Shown here piece by piece: positions 1 through 8,090 of a DNA stretch of 64,000 bases; position 1 is the first letter of the stretch, and every line of letters starts with the position of its first letter. The stretch is from positions 1-64,000 of the forward strand of contig NZ_JANSJE010000017.1 in the NCBI RefSeq assembly GCF_047462415.1, in the 5' to 3' direction. The notes beneath the pieces are model-generated. The model searched no databases. It was given only the letters and a program-made list of their open reading frames with translations, and was not told where the DNA came from. The translations under genes and the position numbers were made by a program. This DNA comes from Thermostichus sp047462415 (GTDB lineage: Bacteria; Cyanobacteriota; Cyanobacteriia; Thermostichales; Thermostichaceae).

Positions 1-26
1 CTAGCTCGGTGCCAGGCTCACCTCTG

Positions 27-49
27 CCCCCCCACCACCCAAGGGGGGG
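27..49. terminator. Perfect 7-bp inverted repeat downstream of folC
   Basis: A C7 run (27-33) and a G7 run (43-49) flank a 9-nt spacer and can form a strong hairpin just beyond the folC stop codon. No good T-run follows on the minus strand, so it is at best an imperfect intrinsic terminator or a transcript-stabilising hairpin. Confidence 0.35.
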
Positions 50-72
50 CTAGTCTTTGCTCAACCCCGCTG

Positions 73-1389
73 TCAACGGGCCAATCCCCATCCCAAGCAT
101 TCCCGCATCACTTGGCCCAATAGATACAAAGACCCGCAAACCACAGCCGGTGGCTCCCCAACAGCTTGAGACTCCTGCATCTGAACACAAAAAGTAGACA
201 AATCGGGCAATGCTTGTGCTGAAGCGAGATGGGGTTGCAGGGTTTGGGCCAGTTGGGCCAGTTGTTCGGGATCTGTCCCTAAGTGTCCGGCAATTGGCAA
301 GGCGAAGAAGGAATCTCCCGGTCGCAGCAGGGTGCTGAGAATACCTTTGACATCCTTGGTGCTGAGGATACCGACATACCAGGCAAGGGATCCAGGTTGG
401 TGCTTGTCTAGATAACGACGGAGAGCCTGGGCGGCGGGTAAGTTGTGGGCTCCATCCATCAGCAACTGGCGGCAACCAAGCTGCACCCGTTGTAAGCGCC
501 CCGGCCAGCGGGTGATGGCAAACCCCTTTTCTACGGCGGCATCGGGGATCTGCCAGCCCTGTTGTTGTAGGGTTTCCACAACGGCAAGGGCTACCGCTGC
601 ATTGGTGAGTTGTACATCGCCGCTGAGGGGCAAGGTGAGGATCTGCCCTCGCCATCGGACGGTTTGGGGTTGCAACCATTGCAGGGGTTCAACCACCCGT
701 AGGGGGCTTTGCAACTGCTCTGCCTTGGCTCGGATAACTGCTGTAACCTCTGGGGTTTGGGGTGCGCACACTGCTGGGATCCCTGGCTTGAGAATACCCG
801 CCTTTTCAGAGGCAATTCGGGGCAGGCTGTTGCCCAAGCGCTGCCAATGATCCCAGCCGATGGAGGTGATGGCGGTCACCACGGGCTCGATCCCGGCATT
901 GGTGGCATCCAGCCGACCACCCAAGCCCACTTCTATCACTGCCACGTCCACCTTTTGCCGGCGGAAGTACAGCCAAGCGGCAGCGGTGATGACCTCAAAC
1001 TGGGTGGGAGAAGCCTCGCCAGGAGCATAGGTTTGTAGGCAGTCGCGCACTTGGGCCAACGCTTGGCTCCAGTCGTTGGCAGAAATGTACTCCCCGTTCA
1101 GCCAGATCCGCTCCCGCCAGTCCACCAAATGGGGAGAGGTGTAGCGACCGACGCGATAGCCCGCTGCCCACAGCACGTGGCTGACCCAGGCACAGACGGA
1201 TCCCTTGCCGTTGGTGCCGGCCACGTGGATAGCCGGGATCCCGGCTTGGGGCCGACCCAGGCGCTGCAGCAGGACTTGCATGCGCTCCAGGCTGAGATCC
1301 ACACCAAAATGGCCCAGCGACTCCAGAAACGCCGGCCAATCCCAGTCTGGGATCTGAGGCAGGTTTAAGGACAGATCGCTCTGGCTCAA
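73..1389 (-). CDS. folC: Bifunctional folylpolyglutamate synthase / dihydrofolate synthase
   Basis: This 438-residue Mur-ligase-type enzyme adds glutamate to dihydropteroate and to reduced folates in the cytoplasm, using ATP. The ATP-binding loop HVAGTNGKGSVCAW lies near residue 60, followed by the family signatures YTSPHL and, near residue 150, VIEVGLGGRLDATN. The C-terminal domain has MDGAHNLPAA near residue 310. Length matches the FolC family (about 420-440). It lies 59 bp downstream of serA in the same orientation, so co-transcription is possible. folD, another folate gene, is further along the window but not in the same unit. Family assignment is secure. Confidence 0.95.
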   Translation of the reverse strand: MSQSDLSLNLPQIPDWDWPAFLESLGHFGVDLSLERMQVLLQRLGRPQAGIPAIHVAGTNGKGSVCAWVSHVLWAAGYRVGRYTSPHLVDWRERIWLNGEYISANDWSQALAQVRDCLQTYAPGEASPTQFEVITAAAWLYFRRQKVDVAVIEVGLGGRLDATNAGIEPVVTAITSIGWDHWQRLGNSLPRIASEKAGILKPGIPAVCAPQTPEVTAVIRAKAEQLQSPLRVVEPLQWLQPQTVRWRGQILTLPLSGDVQLTNAAVALAVVETLQQQGWQIPDAAVEKGFAITRWPGRLQRVQLGCRQLLMDGAHNLPAAQALRRYLDKHQPGSLAWYVGILSTKDVKGILSTLLRPGDSFFALPIAGHLGTDPEQLAQLAQTLQPHLASAQALPDLSTFCVQMQESQAVGEPPAVVCGSLYLLGQVMRECLGWGLAR

Positions 1390-1448
1390 GCCAAGACTCC
1401 GTCTCGCTAGCTAGGGGAAGTGAGGTTTGGGGATCGCTACCAGCGGCT

Positions 1449-3029
1449 CTAGAGGTTCACCACAAAAGCGTCGCGAATGCCCGGCTGCTTGAGTACCTCT
1501 TCTAGGATCCCATCTGGCAGGGGATCATCTAAGCTGAGCACCATTACTGCATCGCCGCGGATGATCTTGCGGCCCACCTGCATGCTGGCGATGTTGACAT
1601 TGTAGGCTCCCAGCAGGGTGCCAATTCGCCCGATGATCCCGGGCATATCTCGGTGCAGGGTCATCAGCATGTTGGCGGAAGGGGGCACATTCACCGGGAA
1701 CTCGTCAATCTGGGTAATCCGCACCTCTCGCTCCCCGATCAACGCCCCCGAAACGGAGCGGATCCCATTGGGGCCATGGGCAATCAACGTCAGGGATCCC
1801 GAATAATCTTTCAAGGAGGGATCTCGAGTTTCCACCACCCGAATGCCCCGTTCTTTGGCCTCGATGGAGGCGTTGACGTAGTTGACCCGTTCCCGCAGCG
1901 CCAGCGTCAAAAGCCCTTTGAGGGCGGCAATGACGATCGGCTGCCCATCTTTTTCCGCCAGATCTCCCTGCAGGCGGATCTCCAACTGGTTGACGCGATC
2001 CCCAGCCAACTGGCCAACCAAGTTGCCCAAGGTTTCGGCCAAGTCCAGGTAGGGTCTCAGGTTTTGCAACACCTCTGCCTGTAAGCCGGGGATATTCACG
2101 GCAGAGCGGGCCGGCAGCCCCAACAACACATCGCGGATCTGCTCGGCCACGTCGATAGCCACATTCACCTGGGCTTCTTCGGTGGAGGCCCCTAGGTGGG
2201 GGGTGAGCAGGACTTCCTTGCCCAAAGAAAACAGCGGAGAGTCCTTCAGCGGCTCGTTGGCAAAGACATCCAAAGCGGCTCCGGCAATTTGGCCGGATTT
2301 CAGGGCTTCGTACAGCGCCTGTTCATCCACCAAGCCGCCACGGGCACAGTTAATTAGGCGAGCAGTCGGCTTCATCATACGGAAGGTTTCGGCGTTGAAC
2401 AGGTTGGTGGTTTCAGGCGTTTTGGGAATGTGCAGAGTGATGTAGTCCGATTCCTGTACCAAAGTCGTGAAGTCCACCAGGCGCACCCCCAGTTGCTCTG
2501 CCCGCTCCATGGAGAGGTAGGGGTCGTAGGCCAGCAGCTTCATCCCCATCGCCTTGGCAATCTGGGCCACGTGGGAGCCAATTCGCCCCAATCCCACAAT
2601 CCCCAGGGTTTTTTTGTAGACTTCTACGCCGACAAACTCCTGCCGATTCCATTGGCCCGCTTTCAGAGAGGCATTGGCATCCGGTATGTGGCGCGAGAGG
2701 GCCATCATTAAAGCAATGGCGTGCTCGGCAGCGGCAATGGTGTTGCCCTCGGGCGAGTTGACCACCAGGATCCCGGCTTTGGTTGCGGCAGGCACATCGA
2801 TGTTATCGACTCCAACACCCGCCCGCCCGATGATTTTCAAGTTCGTCCCCGCCTCGATCACCTCGCGGGTGACCCGTGTGCCGGAGCGCACCATGATGGC
2901 ATCGTAGCTGGGGATAACCGCGATCAACTGCTCTGGGGTGAGCTGGGTTTGCACATCCACCTGAGCCACTTGAGAGAGGATATCGATCCCCGCCTGATCG
3001 ATGGGATCTGTAACGATAACTCTGGGCAT
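1449..3029 (-). CDS. serA: D-3-phosphoglycerate dehydrogenase
   Basis: This 526-residue enzyme oxidises 3-phosphoglycerate to 3-phosphohydroxypyruvate with NAD, the first step of the phosphorylated serine pathway. The Rossmann fold shows GIVGLGRIGSHVA near residue 145. The catalytic segment includes NCARGGLVDE near residue 227 and the His-containing LTPHLGASTEEA near residue 277. A long intervening domain and a C-terminal ACT domain (about 450-526, with the segment MPGIIGRIGTLLG) mark the long SerA type, in which ACT usually mediates serine feedback. Start and length agree with the roughly 525-residue bacterial and plant-type enzymes. folC follows downstream. Confidence 0.96.
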   Translation of the reverse strand: MPRVIVTDPIDQAGIDILSQVAQVDVQTQLTPEQLIAVIPSYDAIMVRSGTRVTREVIEAGTNLKIIGRAGVGVDNIDVPAATKAGILVVNSPEGNTIAAAEHAIALMMALSRHIPDANASLKAGQWNRQEFVGVEVYKKTLGIVGLGRIGSHVAQIAKAMGMKLLAYDPYLSMERAEQLGVRLVDFTTLVQESDYITLHIPKTPETTNLFNAETFRMMKPTARLINCARGGLVDEQALYEALKSGQIAGAALDVFANEPLKDSPLFSLGKEVLLTPHLGASTEEAQVNVAIDVAEQIRDVLLGLPARSAVNIPGLQAEVLQNLRPYLDLAETLGNLVGQLAGDRVNQLEIRLQGDLAEKDGQPIVIAALKGLLTLALRERVNYVNASIEAKERGIRVVETRDPSLKDYSGSLTLIAHGPNGIRSVSGALIGEREVRITQIDEFPVNVPPSANMLMTLHRDMPGIIGRIGTLLGAYNVNIASMQVGRKIIRGDAVMVLSLDDPLPDGILEEVLKQPGIRDAFVVNL

Positions 3030-3249
3030 AAGCAGCGCTGGTCTTGTGGGATGGAGGGCAACAGAAGCAGAAGAACCAATTGCTGCCAGTTAAGGCGGAT
3101 CCCAGCGGATAAGCCAAACCTTGATCCAACCTCAATTGGCACACTTTAATCTACCGCGAAAGTCCGCCGGTAAGGTGAAAACTCAATTCTGCAGCAAGCT
3201 GTCCGATCCCAAAAACCCATCGAGCTGCCTTGGAAGAGAGATGGGCCCG

Positions 3250-3486
3250 TTAAGACAGGGATCCCACCGGGGCAATATATTTCCCGTCGATGAGAAAGAC
3301 GCCATTGGCAAATTGCACACAATAGGTGCCCAACAGCCGCCGCTGCAGGATCACCCCTTGTTCGTGCAAGCGGATCAAATGGGCCGGGCGCAACATCGGC
3401 ATCGGGTCAGCCGTCTTTAGATAGGGCGGCATCTCCACCACCTGAACCGTCGCCCCCACCGGCAGTAACCCCTGAGCTTCAGACAT
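3250..3486 (-). CDS. sipA: SipA-like regulatory protein (DUF3148)
   Basis: This 78-residue protein matches the short cyanobacterial DUF3148 family. The conserved block PPYLKTADPMPMLRP (about residues 20-34) and the tail FANGVFLIDGKYI are visible. Family members include SipA, a small SH3-like protein that binds and stimulates the histidine kinase NblS (Hik33), the sensor for high light and nutrient stress. NblS itself is not in the window. The gene stands alone between serA, in the same orientation about 220 bp downstream, and a 497-bp non-coding region upstream. The family call is firm; the NblS-binding role here is inferred. Confidence 0.8.
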   Translation of the reverse strand: MSEAQGLLPVGATVQVVEMPPYLKTADPMPMLRPAHLIRLHEQGVILQRRLLGTYCVQFANGVFLIDGKYIAPVGSLS

Positions 3487-3983
3487 AGGGAGAGTTCATG
3501 CTGCAACCATCTCTAGCTTAGCCGAGACCTAGGCCGGTGCAGGCCCGAAACCTGACCCGACCCAAACAACAGGGCGGAGCCCAGAACCCACTGGATCCCT
3601 GAGCCATTAATGTAAGATTTTTATCTTAAGTACCGAAGTTGCCAGGATAAAAAGGTAACATCTTGCTCAAGCTCCCTGGTTTTTCCCAAGAGGAAAAGCT
3701 AGCCAGCCTTTTGAGATGCTGCCAACTGTTCGTGAGTCTGCTATCATACCATGACCTCTTCCAACTGTTTTTTGTATCTTTGGATACGAAAACCTCATTT
3801 ACCCGAGTAATCTAGGGGTTTTCTCGCTGTGGAGCTGTGGGCGCAGGGCTTGGCAAACCGGCCTTTGGCCCACTCGCTGGCCAGATCTTTGCCGAAATCC
3901 TATAGGAGTGTTAAGAATAGTTACATTGGTTGACTATCTTCTCAGTTTTCACAGTCGTCCTTCTTCAGCGCCGCGAAACGACC
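3487..3983. other. 497-bp intergenic region between divergent genes
   Basis: This stretch lies between the minus-strand sipA-like gene and the plus-strand DUF2949 gene and must hold promoters for both. It is more AT-rich than its surroundings, particularly around 3600-3800. No tRNA, convincing small ORF or recognisable riboswitch was found. Confidence 0.5.
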
Positions 3984-4205
3984 ATGCTAGATCCGATTCC
4001 CCCCCCAGCCCTTGAGGAATATCTGTTGGAAACGGGTATTATCGACCGTTCTCAACTGAGTTTGGCCAAAAAGCTGCAGCATCGCCAGCAAGGGCCGTTG
4101 CTGATGATTCTTTTGGAGTTGAGTTTCATCGATCTAGAGCAGCTCAGCCGCCTTTTGGATTTGGGCCGCACCTACCCTTTTGACCATGCTGCAAACGCTG
4201 GATAG
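3984..4205 (+). CDS. Small DUF2949-type protein
   Basis: This 73-residue acidic protein, from the ATG at 3984, resembles the short cyanobacterial DUF2949 family: an N-terminal helix (EEYLLETGIIDRSQL), a His/Gln-rich middle and a C-terminal SFIDLEQLSRLLDL segment. Function is unknown. An upstream in-frame start at 3930 would add 18 residues that do not resemble the family. The 3' end overlaps mazG by 20 bp from its ATG, which implies translational coupling. Confidence 0.6.
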   Translation: MLDPIPPPALEEYLLETGIIDRSQLSLAKKLQHRQQGPLLMILLELSFIDLEQLSRLLDLGRTYPFDHAANAG

Positions 4206-5268
4206 TCTTCAGCCCGACTGGCAACAGGCGCTGGCTCGGTGGTCTACTGCGGAGCAGGGATCCCTGCTGCTGAAAAGCTGTGGGGGAAAGGATCTGGGGG
4301 AGTTGCGCCGTTTTCTGCAACAGGTCTGTGCCCCTGTCCAGTCTGTTACGCTGCTGGCAGAAGGCTTAGAGGTGGTGGCCGGCCCCTTGACGCTTCAAAG
4401 CTGGGATCCGCAGACAACGGGCCATTTTGCCCACCTTTATCTGGAGCGTCCCGCCTCTACTCTGCACCTGAGTCGTTTGGCGGCGATTGTGGCTCGGTTG
4501 CGTGCTCCCGACGGCTGCCCTTGGGATCGGGCCCAAACTCCAGAGTCTCTTACTCCCTACATTCTCGAAGAGGCGTATGAGGCGGTAGCGGCCATTCGCG
4601 GCGGGGATCCGGCAGCGATTGCCGATGAGCTGGGGGATTTGTTGTTGCAGGTGGTGCTGCAGTCGCAGATCTTTGCCGAGCAGAACCACTTTGATCTGGA
4701 AGCTGTGGCGGCGCGGATTGCCGATAAGCTGATCCGTCGTCACCCCCACGTATTTGGGGAGGCTGTGCCGGCAGACCTGGCCGAGCTGCACCGCTCTTGG
4801 GAGCAGATCAAGCAAGAGGAGCAACCGGATCAAAGCCTTGGTCAAAAGCTGCTCCACTATGCTCAAAGTTTGCCCCCCCTGATGGCTGCTCTGAAGATCT
4901 CCCAAAAGGTGGTGGGAGCGGGATTTGAGTGGCCAACGGTGAAGGGGATCTGGGCCAAGATCCGCGAGGAAGAAGCCGAGCTGCGCCAAGAATTGGAAAG
5001 GGATCCCCCCGATCCGGCCCGACAGGCAGCCGAGTTGGGGGATCTGCTGTTTGCTCTGGTCGACTTGGGCCGTTGCTATGGCTTGGATGCTGCCCAAGCG
5101 CTGGCTCAGACCAACCTGCGTTTTGCCCGTCGTTTTTTGCGCATGGAAGAGCTGGCCCAGGAGCCGACAGGATCCATGCCCGGCGATGGCAAAGGCTCCA
5201 TGCTCAAAGGACGCAGTCTCCAGGAATTGGAAGTTCTCTGGCAACAGGCCAAGCAAGACCATCCCTAG
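4186..5268 (+). CDS. mazG: Nucleoside triphosphate pyrophosphohydrolase MazG
   Basis: This 360-residue protein, taken from the ATG at 4186 (a TTG two codons earlier is an alternative), hydrolyses NTPs or dNTPs to monophosphates and pyrophosphate, a house-cleaning reaction. The MazG signature LRAPDGCPWDRAQT lies near residue 107, followed by the Mg-binding helices EEAYEAVAAI and DELGDLLLQVV. A second MazG-like half shows EEEAELRQEL and AAELGDLLFALVDL near residue 275. Unlike the roughly 260-residue E. coli enzyme it carries about 95 extra N-terminal residues, a layout I believe occurs in other cyanobacterial MazG proteins. It overlaps the upstream DUF2949 gene. Confidence 0.92.
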   Translation: MLQTLDSLQPDWQQALARWSTAEQGSLLLKSCGGKDLGELRRFLQQVCAPVQSVTLLAEGLEVVAGPLTLQSWDPQTTGHFAHLYLERPASTLHLSRLAAIVARLRAPDGCPWDRAQTPESLTPYILEEAYEAVAAIRGGDPAAIADELGDLLLQVVLQSQIFAEQNHFDLEAVAARIADKLIRRHPHVFGEAVPADLAELHRSWEQIKQEEQPDQSLGQKLLHYAQSLPPLMAALKISQKVVGAGFEWPTVKGIWAKIREEEAELRQELERDPPDPARQAAELGDLLFALVDLGRCYGLDAAQALAQTNLRFARRFLRMEELAQEPTGSMPGDGKGSMLKGRSLQELEVLWQQAKQDHP

Positions 5269-5315
5269 TTCGTCTGGGGTTGGGCCGGCTCTGAGGAGTA
5301 TCCATTCACCGAACC

Positions 5316-6200
5316 GTGCAAATTCAAATCCGCCATTTCATCGAATACCGCTACAGTTGTCCGGTGCAACTGAAGCCCCACACTGTGCGCTTGCGACCCC
5401 GTTGCAACGGGATCCAAGCCCTCTTGGCCTTTGATCTGCAGGTGGATCCCCGCCCGGCAGGCCAATCGGAGCTGGTGGATCTGGATGGCAACGCGGCGGT
5501 TCAGCTCTGGTTTGGGGATCCCACCGAACATCTGCGCATCCAAACCCAGTCCACCGTGGTCACCCTGCGGCGCAACCCCTTTGACTATCTGCTCTTCGAT
5601 TGGGCCACCCACCTTCCCATCAACTACCCCAGCACGCTGGCAGCCCAACTGCAGCCCTATCTGGCGACCCAGGCAGATGCCGGCATCCAAAGCCTGGCCT
5701 GGGAGCTCTGGGATCAGGTGCAGGGGGAGACGACGGCTTTTTTGCCGGCGCTTAACCAACGCATCTACTCCGAGTGCCGCCACATCTTGCGGGAAAAGGG
5801 GGATCCTTGGCCCGCCGGCCTGACCTGGCAGCGCAAAACCGGCGCCTGCCGTGACCTGACGCTGGTGTTTATGGAGGTCTGCCGCACCGTAGGCTTGGCC
5901 GCACGCTTTGTCAGTGGCTACCAGGTCGGTTCTTCGCAGCCGGCGGGGGAGACCACAGAGCCTGTGCATCGTCATCTGCACGCCTGGGCGGAGGTGTATC
6001 TGCCAGGGGCCGGTTGGCGAGGGTTCGATCCCACCCAAGGGCTGGCCGTGGCCGATGGCCATGTGGCTTTGGCGGCCAGCGCCTACCCCAGAGATGCCGC
6101 TCCTATCTACGGCCATTGGCTGGGCAGGGGTGTTCACAGCCACATGAGCTACACTATCCAGATCCAGGCAGAATCTTCTCCCCAAGCCCAGCTCAACTGA
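5316..6200 (+). CDS. Transglutaminase-like cysteine protease family protein
   Basis: This 294-residue protein begins at a GTG (5316). It has an N-terminal beta-rich bacterial transglutaminase-associated region (about residues 1-80) and a transglutaminase-like core. The catalytic triad is visible: Cys in RKTGACRDLT (about residue 174), His in HRHLHAWAEV (about 218) and Asp in RGFDPTQG (about 235). Such proteins are usually predicted peptidases or amidases; no substrate can be named. It has no signal peptide. It follows mazG by 47 bp and may share its transcript. Confidence 0.85.
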   Translation: MQIQIRHFIEYRYSCPVQLKPHTVRLRPRCNGIQALLAFDLQVDPRPAGQSELVDLDGNAAVQLWFGDPTEHLRIQTQSTVVTLRRNPFDYLLFDWATHLPINYPSTLAAQLQPYLATQADAGIQSLAWELWDQVQGETTAFLPALNQRIYSECRHILREKGDPWPAGLTWQRKTGACRDLTLVFMEVCRTVGLAARFVSGYQVGSSQPAGETTEPVHRHLHAWAEVYLPGAGWRGFDPTQGLAVADGHVALAASAYPRDAAPIYGHWLGRGVHSHMSYTIQIQAESSPQAQLN

Positions 6201-6284
6201 GCTCCATCTTGCGTGGGATCCCTTGAGGGATCTGCCGTCGCATTCCCTACTTTAGATATCTTGCAGTGAAGCCCTTTCAAAACC

Positions 6285-7493
6285 ATGGACGAGCTCAACA
6301 CCCTGATCCGGGATTTGCAAGCTGCCTTTGGCGACAGCAGCACGCCGGTGCTCTCGTTATACGCCGACATCAACCCTGCCCGTCCTGAAAACGCCCGCCT
6401 TGCCTGGGTGGGACGCATCAAGAACGCTATCAAAGAGCTGCCGGAGTTCCGGGAGGGCAAGCGGGATCCTTCTCTCTACGAGCAAATCCTTGCCCTGCTG
6501 GAACAGGAGCGCCCTTCCGCCCGCACCCTAGTTCTTTTTGCCAGCCGCAACGCTGATGGCAAGCTAGTGCTGCGTCGAATCGACCTGCAGGTGGAGCTGC
6601 CCGTAGTGGATCTGGCCCACGGGCGGGTAGAAGCCCGCTGGGGTGAGCCGTACTTGACCCCTTTGATTTTCGCCTTCGATGAATATGAGCGGGCCGGGGT
6701 GTTGCACCTGTCCGGGGCCAGGTGGCACTTCTACGAGCTCTTTTTGGGAGAACTGCGGGAGGACACGGAAGTCTTTGCCAACATCAGCGCCGACGAGTGG
6801 CGAGAACTCCAGGAGCTGGCCGGCCGCATCGAGAATGTCGTTGCCGAGCGTCGCGCCCGCAGCGGCGGCACCTTCGACAAACTCTCCCCCAAGGAGCGGG
6901 AAGCGGCCAAGGTCAGCCTCTGGATGCACAAGCTTTACGTGCGCCTGGCCCACGCCCTCGACAAAGCGGTGGATCGCCTGGGCATCGAGCGCCTGGTGCT
7001 TGTGGGCGAAGCCTGGCAGGTGTCTCACTTTGAGGGCTACCTCAACCGCGGCTTGCGCAACCGCATCGTCGCGCGGGTGGGGCATCCGACCAATTTCCAC
7101 GCCCCCACACCGCAAGACATCCTCGAGCGGGTGCTGCCCGTCCTGGAGGCCGCCGAGCGCCGAGGGGAACTGGCCTTGTTGGAGCGGATTCGGGAGCAGC
7201 CCGGCGCTTGGGGCGTGGACGCGGTGCTGGAAGCTCTCCAACTGGGTCGGGTGGAAATTCTCGTCCTGCCCTGGAGGTTGGAGACTACCATCTGGCGCTG
7301 CCCAGACGGCTCGGTGGGGGGAACCCAGGAGATGGCCCGGCTCCTCTGCCCAGAGCCGCAACCGGTGGCGCTGCGGGATCAGGTCTGGGTGCTGGCCCGC
7401 GATTTTGGCGCCAAGCTGGAGTTTGTCCGTGGCGAGGCCGAAGACCGCTTGCTCCACGAATTCCAAGGAGCAGCCGCGCTGTTGCGCTGGTAG
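6285..7493 (+). CDS. eRF1-like (baeRF/VLRF1-type) protein
   Basis: This 402-residue soluble protein has the layout of bacterial homologues of archaeo-eukaryotic release factor eRF1. The N-terminal domain begins LSLYADINPARPEN. The central domain carries HFEGYLNRGLRNRIV and VLPVLEAAERRGE. The C-terminal L7Ae-like fold ends in a strand-rich region after GRVEILVLPW (about residue 325). Such proteins are thought to act on stalled ribosomes or peptidyl-tRNA, but this subgroup is not characterised. No GGQ hydrolysis motif is seen. The gene stands 84 bp after the transglutaminase gene. The family call rests on pattern recognition and would need profile searching. Confidence 0.6.
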   Translation: MDELNTLIRDLQAAFGDSSTPVLSLYADINPARPENARLAWVGRIKNAIKELPEFREGKRDPSLYEQILALLEQERPSARTLVLFASRNADGKLVLRRIDLQVELPVVDLAHGRVEARWGEPYLTPLIFAFDEYERAGVLHLSGARWHFYELFLGELREDTEVFANISADEWRELQELAGRIENVVAERRARSGGTFDKLSPKEREAAKVSLWMHKLYVRLAHALDKAVDRLGIERLVLVGEAWQVSHFEGYLNRGLRNRIVARVGHPTNFHAPTPQDILERVLPVLEAAERRGELALLERIREQPGAWGVDAVLEALQLGRVEILVLPWRLETTIWRCPDGSVGGTQEMARLLCPEPQPVALRDQVWVLARDFGAKLEFVRGEAEDRLLHEFQGAAALLRW

Positions 7494-7583
7494 AGGCCGC
7501 GACCCAATAAGGCCGGATCCCAAGGCGAAAAATTGGGCTAGCATAGCCTAGCCAAGATCTTGAAAGTTTGCCGAGGGATCCCG

Positions 7584-8090
7584 TTGACCCAGTCTATTGA
7601 TCTTCCCACCAGCGTTGACACCTTTTTGCAGGAGCTGGCCGCGATTCAGCAAGTTGGGCCGAAACGAGTGGCAATCCTGGGCAGTCGTCACGTGCCCATC
7701 ACCCACCAGTACCTCATCGAGACCCTCAGCTATGCTTTGGCCCTCACCGGCAACCAGATCCTCACCTCTGGGGCCATTGGCACCAACCTGGCCGTGATTC
7801 GGGGGGCGATGCGGGCGGACATGAAATCGCTGACGGTGATCTTGCCGCAAAGCCTGGAGCGACAGCCGGCAGAGTCGCGGGCCAGCCTGGAGCAGGTGCT
7901 GCATTTGGTAGAGCACCCCGAAAATGACCACCTTCCCCTGGCAGAAGCTAGCCGCCTGTGCAATCTGGAGATCATCAGCAAGTGTCAGCAGTTGATCTGC
8001 TTTGTCTTTCACGACAGCGTCACGCTCCTGGATGCCTGTAAGCACGCCGAGGAGCAACACAAGTTGGTAACTCTCTTCTATTTCGATTGA
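7584..8090 (+). CDS. DprA/LOG-like Rossmann-fold protein
   Basis: This 168-residue cyanobacterial conserved protein contains the Rossmann-like block KRVAILGSRHVPITHQYLIE, then LTSGAIGTNLAVIRGA, as in the nucleotide-binding core of DprA (Smf) and lysine-decarboxylase-like (LOG) proteins. It is much shorter than true DprA and lacks its extra domains, so a role in DNA uptake should not be assumed. The start is placed at TTG 7584, because relatives begin just before the LP..VDT segment; the frame stays open upstream to 7560. Its 3' end overlaps the convergent tRNA nucleotidyltransferase gene by 13 bp. Confidence 0.65.
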   Translation: MTQSIDLPTSVDTFLQELAAIQQVGPKRVAILGSRHVPITHQYLIETLSYALALTGNQILTSGAIGTNLAVIRGAMRADMKSLTVILPQSLERQPAESRASLEQVLHLVEHPENDHLPLAEASRLCNLEIISKCQQLICFVFHDSVTLLDACKHAEEQHKLVTLFYFD

